Of a stretch of DNA of 64,000 bases, positions 48,397 through 60,458 are shown piece after piece. This stretch comes from Climacteris rufus (lineage: Eukaryota; Chordata; Aves; Passeriformes; Climacteridae): contig VZRZ01006835.1 in the NCBI GenBank assembly GCA_013398175.1, positions 62,001 to 126,000 on the forward strand. Direction: 5' to 3'. Both the position numbers and the translations under genes were made by a program. A model generated the notes under the pieces. That model did not search any database. It had not been told where the DNA came from and was given only the letters and a program-made list of their open reading frames with translations. Position 1 is the first letter of the stretch, and each line of letters starts with the position of its first letter.

Positions 48397-49474
48397 AGAG
48401 TGGTAGCAGGTGGCAGCACTTCTTTTCACCCTACAAAATGCATATTTAGAGGCAAAATGGAGAGGAGGAGCCAATTAGTGGGATTATTGTGCTTCAAGAG
48501 GCAGGTGCTTGCATTCCAGCTAGGCAACTGCTACTTCCAATGAGATGAAATGCAGGTGCTTTGTATACAGCAGAGGCTTTGGCCACAAAGTTTTGCTAAT
48601 TACAGAAGCAGAGGATAAAAAGAGGTAAAACTCAACAGCAGCTTGCTTCACAATGAACAAAAGGCCCATAAGGCAGCATTAAAACCCAAGAAAAAATGAA
48701 TTTTCAGAGCTGAGCAGTTCTGCAGGTTCATTGTGGAAGCCGTAAAGAGAAGGTGACATGGTCCTTTGAAGGGTGAGGGATAGGGAGACAGGGATAGCTT
48801 GGCTCTGTGTGGTATTTATTGCTTTGGGATGTAAGGAATAAAATGGCATAAAGGGTTTGGCTTTGAGCAGAACAGTAACTGTGGCCGTACATCCCTCCTT
48901 AAACACAGAAAAAATGAACGTCTGAGAACAAACCCATGGGTGAGCACCAGAGAAAGGGCTAAAAGAGAAATCTTTTCGCTTGTCTGAATGCAGCTCTGGC
49001 TCCATCTGAGGCGAGTGTGTCTTTTCCTGGCTGCAGAGCAGATGGTCCTTCCCGGCAGCGCCGCGAGCCAGAGCCGCAGCCGGCACGGGCAGGGCACGGT
49101 GCCTGCACCCTGTGGGGAGCACAACTGCACAGGATTCACCCCCAACCTGTGCTGGACAGTGAGGGAGGGGCCTCATGCAGCTACAAATGATGGTTGGCTT
49201 GTCTCAGTCACAATTTAGAGCCGTTCCCAGTTACTTCAGGGTCGATAAAAGAAGGGGAAGAGGGAAATAACTTTGCTGAGGTGCATTTTGGGGCGTTCAG
49301 ACCGTGTTTCTCTTAGAGAGGTGGCAGTGTTAAACATTTTGGGGGGTTTCAGCTGCCTGAACCCTTTGTTCTTGGCTGTGTGTTGTGTCCACCCCTCAGC
49401 TTTGCTGCTTTCTGGTGCGAAAAACAAAATCCCTCAGTCCTGCCAAGGATGCTCTTCAGCAGGTGACCTCCTTT

Positions 49475-49655
49475 CACAGAATCACAGAATTAACTAGGTC
49501 GGAAAAGACCTTTGAGATCATCAGGCCCAACCTATGGCCTAACACCACCTTAATGTCTAAACCATGGCACTGAATGGCACATCCAGTCTTTTTTTTAAAC
49601 TCCTCCAGGGACAGTGACTCCACCACCTCCCTGGGGAGCCCCTTCCAGTGCCCAG
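49475..49655 (-). mobile_element. CR1 3' end fragment, different subfamily
   Basis: CACAGAATCACAGAATTAAC, 'GGAAAAGACCTTTGAGATCA', 'CCAACCTATGGCCTAACACC', 'CATGGCACTGAATGGCACAT', 'CTCCAGGGACAGTGACTCCA' and 'CCCTGGGGAGCCCCTTCCAG' form the antisense 3' end of the 'accaccttaatgtctaaacc' CR1 type, distinct from the 'tgccatgggcaggg' copies. Confidence 0.92.
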
Positions 49656-50177
49656 GACAGCACAGCCCTTGAGAGCTCATTATTGTTGTATCCATTGGAT
49701 TGTTTCTTGCCATTTTTAAAACATGGTCACTTGGAACTCAGTAGGATTCGTGGTCAAATGTGGTTGCAATATAGAAATAACAGTTCCCTGGTGTGCCTGG
49801 ATCAAAGCTGGAGTCAACAGTTTTGAAATGGTTATAAAATTTCTGAGAGATGTGAGATCAAATGGTTGCCATAAGTAGATGTAATTATTTTTGTGGAAAC
49901 ACTTATTTTAGTGCTACTTACATACAGACATAGAGATATTAAAGACCCAGTTCCCACTTGCTATTCCAGATGTTAAAGGCTGATGCAGACAACTTGTGCT
50001 AAAGGCAGGTTTTGTTATGAGCTTGGAAGGAAGAGAGCAGGACTTGTGGAGTGAGGACAAACTTCTGAAGCTTTGGGTGACTCTCTAAAATAAGTGGCGC
50101 CTTTGGTTCATTATCATCATGTAACCACTGAAATTATTAAAGGTGAACAGTGTGGACACAGAAAAATCTGCTGTCAG

Positions 50178-50555
50178 GCTGAGAGAGGTGGGGCCATTGA
50201 GTCTGGAGAAGAGAAGGCTCCAGGGAGACATTAAAGCCCCTTCCAGTATCTAAAAGGGGCTACAGGAAGGCTGGAGAGAGACTTTTGATAAGGGCTTGGA
50301 GTGACAGAACAAGGGGAGATGGCTTTAAGCCGAAGGAGAATAAATTTAGACAATGTATTGGGAAGAAATTCTTCCCTGTGAGGGAGGTGAGGCCCTGGCA
50401 CAGGGTGCCCAGAGAAGCTGTGGCTTCCCCATCCCTGGAAGTGTCCAAGGCCAGGTTGGACAGAGCTTGGAGCAACCTGGGACAGTGGAAGGTATCCCTG
50501 CCCATGGCAGGAGGTGGAAAGAGATGAGCCTTCCACCCCAAACTGTTCTCTGATT
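50178..50555 (+). mobile_element. CR1 3' end, long copy
   Basis: 'GGAGAAGAGAAGGCTCCAGG', 'GAAGAAATTCTTCCCTGTGA', 'CCCTGGCACAGGGTGCCCAG', 'GGAAGTGTCCAAGGCCAGGT' and 'CCCTGCCCATGGCAGGAGG' are in order. The tail is decayed (AAACTGTTCTCTGATTTTTC). Long frames on both strands at 50231-50813 overlap this repeat and are not genes. Confidence 0.94.
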
Positions 50556-51859
50556 TTTCCAGCTCCTTGGCTTTCTGTGACTGCTGATGGTGCAGAACGA
50601 GCACTGAACAGCCAAGTCCATGAGGAGAAGAATAGATGGGTAAACAGCTGCATCAGAAAGAAACCTCCTGGATGCACCAGGGACAACAACAGAGGTTTTA
50701 ACCAATGCTGTGTCCATAGGTGTCACAGAAGAGGGCAGCCCAGAGGCAGCCAGGCTCTGGCACAGGCAGGTTGAGAAGCACTCAGTGTCACAGCACTCAG
50801 CTGCCTCGGGCAAAGGAGGATGACTGTGAATCCCAGGATAGAAACCTCAGCATTGTGCTTCTTAGAACAGTGAGAGATCTGAGTACTGCTCTTTTAAACA
50901 AAACCCTGAAACAAGGGAACAGCTGGAGGTATTCATGAGCGATGCCAGGGTAGGGAATGGGCTGGAAATACTTTTGGGGGTTTCGGAGGCTCTCGTAAGG
51001 AAGCTGGATCTGGGATGGAACAGCCCAGAGAGCAGAGAGTTGTGAAAGAGCTGCAATTATCGTCTGACAGAGCAATTAAAACCTGACAAGCAAAGGCAAC
51101 AGAATGAAGCTCATGCAAGTGGACAGAGCTTGAAATATGAACTTGATAGTGAACCCACAATACCACGAAGGGGAAAGATGCCCAAGGCGGAAACCTGGGT
51201 GACATTCAGGGGTGAGAGCTGTACCCCATGGAGTCATGCTGAGCTCCTCAAATACCCAGACACACAGGGAATTGCCTCCTGCCTGTCTTTTCCTAGGGAC
51301 TTGGTGATTTTCCCTTCCAGGTTCTCCAATGTTCCAAACTTCTTTAGTTAAAAACTGAGCAAGGCTGGGTGTGTGTGTGTACTCAGACAGGTGTGCTGCT
51401 GGGTTATTTCAAAGAACTGGCTTTATATAAACTTAGTTGTTACATGAAGGTGTTTATTTGCTCCATTCTACCTGAATTTTGCCATTTGCTACTATTTTAA
51501 CTAAGTCTCATCAAAAAAATGGTCCTAATTTGCTCTTGTGTCTCAGATGTGACAAGAGCAACGCACACATATGTGCCTGGCTAGTTTTTCTCTGTGGCTG
51601 AGACCCACCAATCAGATAAACCATGAAAATTAAAAAAAAACCCAAACACTTAAGGAGTGTCACCACATCTGACATAGACTTGTATGAGAGCTCCACGTTT
51701 TCTCACATTTGAGAAATCTGGCACAAGAACTTGCAAATCTGGAAGAAATGTCCGTGCAGGTTGACTGCACAAATGGATTTAATCGTTTGCACAGAATCTG
51801 TTTTGCTGCTTCACACTGTAATGACACTGATCTGATTATTTTACTTTGCTTTAACCAGC

Positions 51860-52010
51860 AAAACGTATCTCATCGGTGTTTGCATAATTAATGCTATAGA
51901 ATTCGGCTTTGATCCAGCGTCATGCCAGCAATCGCTGTGCTCTCCAATCTGCTGCAAAACAGCATTTTCTAGCACATTATTTTTATTCTAATGCTGTAAT
52001 ATGGAAAGCC
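51860..52010. promoter_or_regulatory. Candidate enhancer with POU/homeodomain-like site
   Basis: GTTTGCATAATTAATGCTAT (51878 onward) combines an octamer-like TTTGCATAAT with ATTAAT, followed by AATTCGGCTTTGATCCAGCG and CAGCAATCGCTGTG with retained CpGs, then TTCTAATGCTGTAATATGG. No repeat is present. Confidence 0.35.
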
Positions 52011-53839
52011 CTGCAGTGCCCTGGCTAATGTGGCTTTTTCTGTCTCTGCATCACAGCAGTTGGCTGTTCCCTGACCTGGGAGAGCTACAAATCCCATTAG
52101 TTTAAAAGCAACATCATCCTGAATGTGTTCCTGCTTGCAAACTCCAAGCTGCCTTTGTCTGTTCGACAGATCTACACAGTCTGGTTGTAATTGGGGTGTT
52201 TTAAAACCTGCTGGAGCAGCAAAGCACCACGAGGTGGGATGTCAGAAGGACTTAGCCAAGCTTTGCATAGCGGGTTTTGTGGTGCAACTTCCCATTTTGA
52301 TGGGAGGGTTCTTGGGTCTCTGTGGAAAAACCCATCACGGCTGCTGCTGTCCTGGTCCTCAGAGGTCACATTTGCTGTGTGTGGGGTGCACTGGCTTAAC
52401 TGGGAAAAACCTTGGAGGTCACTAAATTGCTTCTCTGAATGATCCACAGACTGCTGAGCAAAAGGGAAATCCTTTTGTTTTCAAGAGGAGGGAATATTAA
52501 TAATGATAACATGACCTTGCTATTGTGTGGTGACAGAGCAAGCAGGGAATGTAAGGGGTGAAATCAAATAATATAATCATAACAATGAAGCAGCAGAATC
52601 AATGATGTACTCAAACAGATGATTATACCCTAATAATGAGCCCATCCCCTCCTTTCAGGTGGATTCTGCAGCTTGGCTACTTGTGCTTCTCAGCACACAG
52701 CCCTTTGTGCCAAATGGACTGAGAAGAGCTTTTCTCCCCCTTTCCTTTTTTTTTATTTTTGCTCTCCGGCTTCCCCTTGCACACTCCAACCCCCACAGCC
52801 TTTCCCCTCAATACAGTGCTTGACCAAGTGTGCATTTTCTGGTAGGATGATGCATCAGAAATACCTTTGACCCTTCATCCCTCCTTTGGTGCCATCTTGC
52901 AGAGAGGCCTTGGACCAGTTCCTTAACCCCTCACTGTCTGTTTTCCATCTGTACAGCCCAAAGATTGCTGTCCTTGGCCCTGTTTGCCTTGGGATGAGTA
53001 GGGTGGTTATTGATGCAGTGTTTTCATGATTGGAAGGGCTGCTCTATTCTCTCCTTCATGGCTTTGAAACAATAGCAGTAAAAAATAATGGCTTAAATAA
53101 CCCAACACATCTGGCCAAATATCACTGAGAATCCAGCTGTGCCAGACCTCTCCAAAAGTGTGCAGAGGAGTTCTGGGCTGACAAAAAACCTACCCTGGTT
53201 TCCTCCTTTTCAGTTCCAAAAATGACTTACAGGGGTGGAGGGGAAGGTGGGTGAGGTTGTGCTGAACAACTGCCAGTCCATTTGGGAAGTCTCCTCTTTA
53301 TCTGGCAGCTGCATTGCTTTGCCTGATAAGCCCTGCAGACAGCTCGATTTGACAGGATAAACCACGGCAAGCAGCAAACTTAATCTCCTTGAGGCAAATG
53401 AAAATGATGTCTTCCTGCAGATCTGCCTGTGCAGATCCAGAGGCTTTTGCCAGCAGCAGGGTTTGCTCCCAGGAGCTGCCCCTTCCAGTCCCAAAGGCTT
53501 CAGGCTGGAGATACAGGTGGGGTGCATCTTGGTATCCCAAATTCTCATGAGCTACAGGTGGTGAAGGCTGCTGTTACCAATCTCCCCTGGGCAGGATTTC
53601 CCTGAGTGTTCTTGTACGAGCAGGACACAGCAATAGATTGCTCCATTTGAGGTCTATTTCCATGGATGTGCTGAGAAAAGAGGTCGTGGTGTGAAATGAC
53701 CATCCAAACAGGACCTCTGAAATAAAGGAAGGAGAGGCAGAGGGTGGGCAGTGGGGTTTTATTGCTGGAAATCTGATAGGGTTTGTAAATCCCTAGTAAA
53801 AGGAGGAAGAGTTTAGCAAGAAACCTAAAGGGACTCTGG

Positions 53840-53868
53840 AAAAAAAACAAAAAAACAAAAAAACAAAG
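53840..53868 (+). repeat. (A7C)n A-rich tract
   Basis: Three runs of seven or eight A separated by single C. It encodes the poly-F/V-rich artefact on the minus strand. Confidence 0.9.
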
Positions 53869-56800
53869 CTTCCCAAAACTCCTCAAAATTCCAAAGTTTT
53901 ATGATGATATGGAAGAGTGAAGCTGGTGGTGGCACCCCCAGGCCATGCCCTGGCCCACAGAAAGAGCAGAGAGGAGCATTACTGCTAAAAGCCCCTATGG
54001 GTGATCCAGCACCCCTTGGAGAAAGGGGCATAACAGCAAAGTGCACTTCTGTGTAATTTTCTGAGCTAAAAATATGGATAAAATAGAGCTAAACTTCCGA
54101 ACATCAGTGTCAATCACCTAAGGACAGTGGCAAGTGCAGCTGGGAGGCGTGTGCTGAAGGCAGGGTGAATTGTGAGTGCTGATGTCGGGCAAGAAACAGG
54201 GAATTTCTACTTGAGTAGAAACTGGTTATAACTGGGGATAATTTTTGAGTGGAAAACACGTTAAAAGCAATGTTGTTTCTACAATCCCATGGTGAAAGTT
54301 GTTCAGCTCAAACTTCTTGGTCTTTTTCTTGCCAGTACTAATGGGGTCACTTAATGCACAGCCTCCAATGAGAGCTTTGGCTCCCACCAGAGCTGGCTAC
54401 AGGTTTCTGCTCATGGCTTTCAGTGATTCCACCTTGTATCTCCTATTTCCTCCCTTCCACCATTTCATTGCTCAAGCAACTCCTATCCTTGTCTCCTATA
54501 GAGTAGTTACAGAGTTTTACCACTTGGAACAAGGAAAATCAGCTTGATTTAGCATGCCAACAGTTAATTTTTAAAGGCATAATTCAGCAAAGCAACTTAA
54601 AACCTAAATCAGAAGAACTAAATAAGAATGGGATCTCTTCTGCAGATTTATAGGTGGCAAACTAAAATGTCAGGGGGTCGTGTATTCATCTGTCAATGTG
54701 TAATGCAATTAGACAAGATAATTGGGCAAGCTAAGTTTTTACAGAGATCTGAAAAATGTATTAACTTTCCTTCATTAGCTTTGGTAGCAGTGCAGAGCCA
54801 CTGGGGGTGGGTGTAAGGAGCAAAACTGAGTCTGGATTTAGGATTAAGGCGGGAAATATTCCAATGGGGAACATACATCCAGTCTGCTTTCTCAATGTCT
54901 CGGGCACAGCTTACAGGAGGAACAGTTTGCTGTGTTCCCTTGTGTTGATTGAGAAGGGTTCAATAATGGAAATGGCAGGGGCAGATGTAAATATGAAGCC
55001 AGTAATATGTCTTAATTTAATCAACACTTGACAAAAATCCCAAGGCAGTAAATAATCTGTTCATTTAGCAGATTTTACCAGGGTTTCTCCAAATCTTTTG
55101 TGGCAATGAAGCACCACAGTAAAGTGTAAACAGCAAGAATGATTAGAATTAGAAACCCTGAGCTCTGCCACTGTTTTTGTTTTCTAAGAAGGGTTAGAAA
55201 AGACATCTGGACATCTTAGACAGGGTCACAAGCAACAAGGAACCATAGAGACCGGGGCAAGGGTTTGGAGTTCATTCTTATGTATGTTTAACTGCCCATG
55301 CATTTTCACTCCTTGCACATGTTTATGTGTTTATCTGCCCTGCCATCATTTTAATAGCTGGCATATTTCAGGCATCGAGTCTGAAAGAGCCACAGGAAAA
55401 AGCAAAAGTAAACTCTAAGAGGCAGGTTTAGAATTACCTCTGAATTAAAAAGCAGGCTTCAATATTTAATGATGAGGTACTAAATGACATACTGAGGATT
55501 TTATTAAACTAAAGTGAGGCAGCACATTTGATTTAGGCAACCCAAGCTTGCTATTCACTGTGCCTAGGAAGGCTTGTGGTAGTAATCGACTGCCCATAGT
55601 CAGAGGAAATTGTTTCTTTATGGTTTGAAGTGTGAAGACTCTTCTAGATAACCATATATTGCATCCAGCAGGACCCTCTTTTAGCACATTCAGCACTGGG
55701 AGAAAGGAGCAAATAGCGACAAAATTAAGGGAGAAATTGCAGAGCAATGGCCTTGAACTGATGCAGGGCCCTAATTCAGCAGAGCACTCAAGCACACATA
55801 GAACTTGTAATCTCTGTCAGCTTTGATGAGGGCGTTGTGAACCCAAAAGCTTTTCTACCTTTTCCTCAGATACATCAATGGGTCTAATGAAATCAGGCTA
55901 AAACTTCTGGGTTTTATGTCTGCAGGCCATTCCCTAGATCTGTATTGCTGCTGCCTTGCACCATTCAACCTGGGCATCAATGGCTACTGATGCCTTCAGC
56001 ACAGGCTCTTCTCAAACCTGATTTGCAGCACCAGGACTAGGATTGTCTGGGATCCTTTAAACACACTATTTTTATGATGCAGCTCAAGGTAAGGAGTTAT
56101 TGCCCACAGCCATGAGCCCCTCAGTTATCAAACCACACTGTGTAGCCTCGTAGCAGGTTCATTACTGCAATTTAAGCAATGGAGAAACAGCCACCAGTGA
56201 AGGGAAGGATGATCTGTTTGTACGAGCCTGAATTCCCCCAAGACTGAGCATTTAAGGCAATTACTGCACTATTCCTTCATGCCTCATATGCAAGAAGCTC
56301 TTGGATAATTATCAGGTTCAGGGGGAAGAACACACAGATAGAAAACCTGTGGATTTTAAAGATGTGTCAGAGTCCTTCCCAGCAAATCCCATGGCTCAGG
56401 CAGAGCTCCCAGGCCATGGGAGCATTGGGAGGGTTAACAAAGGATTTGTGCTCATGCACTGGGACCCTGTTGTGTGAGAGCTGATCTGGAGCACCACTGA
56501 CAACGTGACTGTTCTCAGACAGATGTCGTCGGTGGTTTCTGATTTCTCCCTGAGGATGCAGGAATTTCTGGAAACCACCACTTCAGAAAAGCTCTCCAGT
56601 AGGAATGGATGGATGATGTACAGTGCTGTGAAACCTAAAATTTGAGCATGAGAGGTTAATAAACACCAGCAAGTCACCATAACTCACAAATTAAAGGCCC
56701 CAATTTTCACAGTCGGGCTGCAAGATCTAATTAAGGCTGGTGGTGTAATTCAGTGTTTGGAGAGTAACTGCCTTGTTTAATTTATCCACGGATTTTGCTG

Positions 56801-57440
56801 CCTTCATTTTTTTTTAAGTAACCAAGGAAGATAAAGCAAGACAGAGAAGTTTCCCTCAGGACTGAGTCCATCTGCAGTAGAAAGCTCTGGTTCCTCTGTG
56901 CTTTGCAGTTCATTATTACTTCTCACCGGTTATTTTCTGGATAATAGAGGAAGCTGCTGGGTTTATTTCATCTTCTTCATCGTTTTAAGCAATGTCAAAG
57001 ACAGCTAATGCCCACGATGGATGGTTTGCTGTTATAAATATGAATATTATTAAGTATAATTGGTGCATCATTGTTATCTCTGTGGCATGTGCCTCGGGCT
57101 GGATGCCTGTGATGGATCTGCAGGCCATTGTCTTACATCTGGCAGAAGGATTAAACAACCCTAAAGTCACCCTTTGTTTCCAAATAAATGAGCAACTAAT
57201 TGCAAAGCCCACATGAGATGAGGCTTTTGGGTACTCCTGCTTGGCCAGGTTGCTGGGATATTCCTGGTACACCATGGGCTTCTCCTGGTAATAGAGAAAT
57301 AATGAAGAAAGGGAATTGTTTAGGCAAATTCATGTTGGATGCTTAAAACAGCTTCCACCCTGGGAAACTAAGACTCTGCATCTTGGTACCTTTGAGTACC
57401 AGGAGTCATTAGATTGCAGTGTGCTGAGAAATGTTCTTTA

Positions 57441-57660
57441 TTTGAAAGAAATTCTTCCTTGTGAGGGTGGGGAGGCCCTGGCACAGGGTGTCCAGAAAAG
57501 CTGTGGCTGCCCCATCCCTGGAAGTGTCCAAGGCCAGGTTGGATGGGGCTTGGAGCACCCTGGGATAGTGGAAGGTGTCCCTGCCCATGGCAGGGGGTGG
57601 AACAAGATCAGTTTTAAGATCCCTTCCAACCCAAACCATTCCATGATTCTATGATTCTGT
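57441..57660 (+). mobile_element. CR1 3' end with well-preserved tail
   Basis: 'GAAATTCTTCCTTGTGAGGG', 'GCACAGGGTGTCCAGAAAAG', 'GCCCATGGCAGGGGGTGGAA', 'CCCTTCCAACCCAAACCATT' and then CCATGATTCTATGATTCTGT. This is the best preserved tail in the window and gives the clearest direction of insertion. Confidence 0.96.
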
Positions 57661-60424
57661 CATCTATGCAGAGTTATGTCCACAATACACCATTTTTCAG
57701 CCTTCAGGTAATCAAATACCAGCTATTAAGTAAAAACAAAGTACTCTGAGTGTGGCCTTTCTGTGTTTGTTACTACTTGCTTTGAACTGGCAGAGAGCTG
57801 GTTCCTGCAGCAGGGTTAGGGCACGGCAGCCCCTTGTTCTGGTATTTAATGCTGTGCTCGACCCACCCTTGGTCACTGCCCACACAGATCCCTCTGGTAT
57901 CTGCTGCACTGGAGCCATGGAGAGCCCTGCAAAGCACAAAAAAAGCCCAGATTTGGCAGAAAAGCACCGTGTCACATGGTTATGCATCTAAAGAACCGTG
58001 TGAGTGATGAGAGGAGTCGCTGTGAGCTCCTGCTCAGGCAGCATCTGCTCGAGGGGCTCCTCTGCCCACCCGGGCACCAGCAGCTCCTTATGGGGGCCAG
58101 TCCCTCTCCTGGCTTCCTCAGCCAATTTTGCTGCAAACCCCCAGTTTCAAGTGGTTTCCTGCTTCACTGCTTCTCCCAGTTTGGCTCAGCATCTGCTGCA
58201 GGAGCCGGGGGATTCACCACCTGGGGCTTCTGTTTGATGGGAGACCCTCGGGCCCTCGCTTTTGCTGGAGGAACTAAATATCTCACATCAGGCTTTTGAG
58301 CACCCACAGCTCCAGATGAAATCAGTGGGGAGCTGCATCCACTTCAAGTTTCAGAGCCCATTTAGCTTTGATTTGCATCTGGTATCTAGGGCAAACTCTG
58401 GGAAGTGTCTTGTTTCATCCAGTCTCACCGATGTCTGTGATTTTATCAGGAAGTCTCATGGTATTTGGTGTGTTTTTCCTTAACATCCCAGCTTTAACCA
58501 TCAATGGATCACATCAGCACTGAGTCACTCAGTTAAAAATAAAATCTTGTGTCCCCTGAAACGTTGAGTAACAGTCAGGAAAACACAGAAGCTGCTGGAA
58601 AAACGGGAAGGGAAATTGGAAGAAACCAGAATTTTCTATGGTGGATACCTTGTAAGGATTTTGAGAGCTCTGGGTTTGGACCATTTGCAGGACAGCAAAT
58701 GATGTGAGGTGCTGGAGGGGTTTCTGGGTGTCTCCATCTGATTTGGAAAGGCAAGCTGCCCAACCCCACCTGGGTTAAAACCACTGAGTTTATAAAAGGT
58801 AAGAACACTGAATTTTTAAAAGGTAAATGACCTTTCATGAAAGCAGGGTCAAAGTGGGAGAGTGACTCCGGTTGCACGGTTCAGAGCAAATGTGGGAATG
58901 GGAAGACCTCTCCTGATCCAGCCCTCCTGGGTGATGCTCCTTCCATGGGTGGTGTGTTTTTGTGAGCTCTCAACCATTCCCTGGAGTGAAAGACTTAAAA
59001 TGGAAAAATATAGAACATCTGAGTGAGCTGAAGCAGTTTTCACTCCAGTCATGGAGCATCCACCCTGGGATGGGACTCGCTGGGAAGGCAGACAGGACAG
59101 AGGGGGTGGGAACATTTTAGAGCATCTTTTCCCATTGCAGGGGATAACAGAGCAGGGGACCCCAAGGGGTTTGGAGCAAGGGAGAGGGAGCCAGGGCTGG
59201 GGTGGGCTCAGTGTGGCACCCGAGGCACATCCCATCCCAGACAGTCACTGGAGCAGAGCATTGCTCGTTTTCCACATTTGCAGAGCTAGAATTTGCACTT
59301 TGGCCAAAGTATCCCTGTCAGCATCAATATTCCATCAGACTCCCAAGGTTGCCCTATCCACAGCTCCCCCAGCACTGCTTGTGAGAACATTTCTCCCCTC
59401 CTCTCCCTGCACACCCAGTGCCATTTCTCTCCTCCCCAGAGGGATGGAAGAGGCAGCTCCTTGTCCATGGCTCTCCCATCCCTGCACCAGCCCACAGCCC
59501 ATGCCTGCTCCCCGCCTGTTCATGCCATGCCAGGAGGAAAATTCCCTTTGAATACACCAACTCAGGAGCTTTCCCACATGGACACTGCCCTTTTTTTCAC
59601 AGCCACAACTGCTGCTTGGGGCAGCTGGTTCTAATTACAGCTGTGTAATTGCAGAGCTGCACTCGGCCATCCCAGCCAGGGACCGCTGCCGACAGGGCCG
59701 TTCCTCGGAGAAACGCCAGCCCTGGGCTCCCAGCGACAGGGGGAATGGTTGGGAATATTCCTCTTCCCTCTCTCCCTGCCCCAGCATTCCCCAGGCTCCG
59801 CAAATTCTAACTTTCACACACCCAGGGAGGAACAGTCATTGTTATCTCAGGCCCGTGAGCCAAGGAAAGAAATAGGAGGACAAAAGAGCAACTTGTTTTG
59901 TTGGGGTTTTTTGTTTCCCCTCCCCAGCTTCATCATTCTTACGTTCCTAACTCCATCTCCAGTTCCAGCCTGCTTCAGGATATCTCTTGCCAGCCACGGA
60001 TGCCCTGTGGGATTACCCTTTCTTCTCCTTTGTCTTCTCCTGCTTTCCTGCAGATAATAGGGAATACAGCATCTTGCATCACAACTATTCTTGGAAAAAC
60101 AGTGTGCAGTGGCTGTGCTGGCTGACAAGGGGACACTGCGATGGCACGAGGGAAATGTCTGGGGTAGAACTGGTGAATTGGTGCAATGCAAACCTTGTCC
60201 TTGCTGTTGGGGTTCCACTGCTCCCCAGTATGTGGCTGCTCCTCAGAGTGACATCACAGACACCACAGCAGCAGGAATAAAGGGGAAACGCTCATTTCCC
60301 ATTAAAGCAGGTGTAACTGGGCTCTGCCTGGAGTCTGAACCCCACAAACAGGGGGAATGAGCTGCAGTGCTGCAAGGTTTCCTTTAGAACTGGCTGAGCT
60401 CTGCCTTTTCTAATAGACAACAAT

Positions 60425-60458
60425 CAAGGTCCCTCTCAACCCAAACCATTCTATGATT
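60425..60458 (+). mobile_element. CR1 extreme 3' end stub
   Basis: Only CAAGGTCCCTCTCAACCCAA and ACCATTCTATGATTG remain, the last 35 bp or so of a CR1. It is a very short 5'-truncated insertion or a relic. Confidence 0.8.

Larger units (their letters stand above)
46309..49474. other. Non-coding stretch with the assembly gap
   Basis: It contains A19 and the 33-N gap. A short GC-rich cluster lies at 49045-49105 (GGCAGCGCCGCGAGCC). Frames of 103-165 codons here have no splice context. Confidence 0.5.
50556..57440. other. Non-coding stretch (inferred intron)
   Basis: No exon or transposon was recognised apart from the candidate enhancer at 51.9 kb and the A7C tract. 56985-57215 (ATAAATATGAATATTATTAA, GTGCATCATTGTTATCTCTG) also looks enhancer-like. 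Confidence 0.5.

Noticed and set aside
48145..48543. Frames translated across the N gap
   Set aside because: They contain undetermined residues and poly-F/K from the A19 run.
60056..60280. Possible exon after a strong pyrimidine tract and CTGCAG at 60050-60055
   Set aside because: One frame stays open, but no convincing donor follows and the peptide resembles nothing known; kept only as a decoy acceptor.
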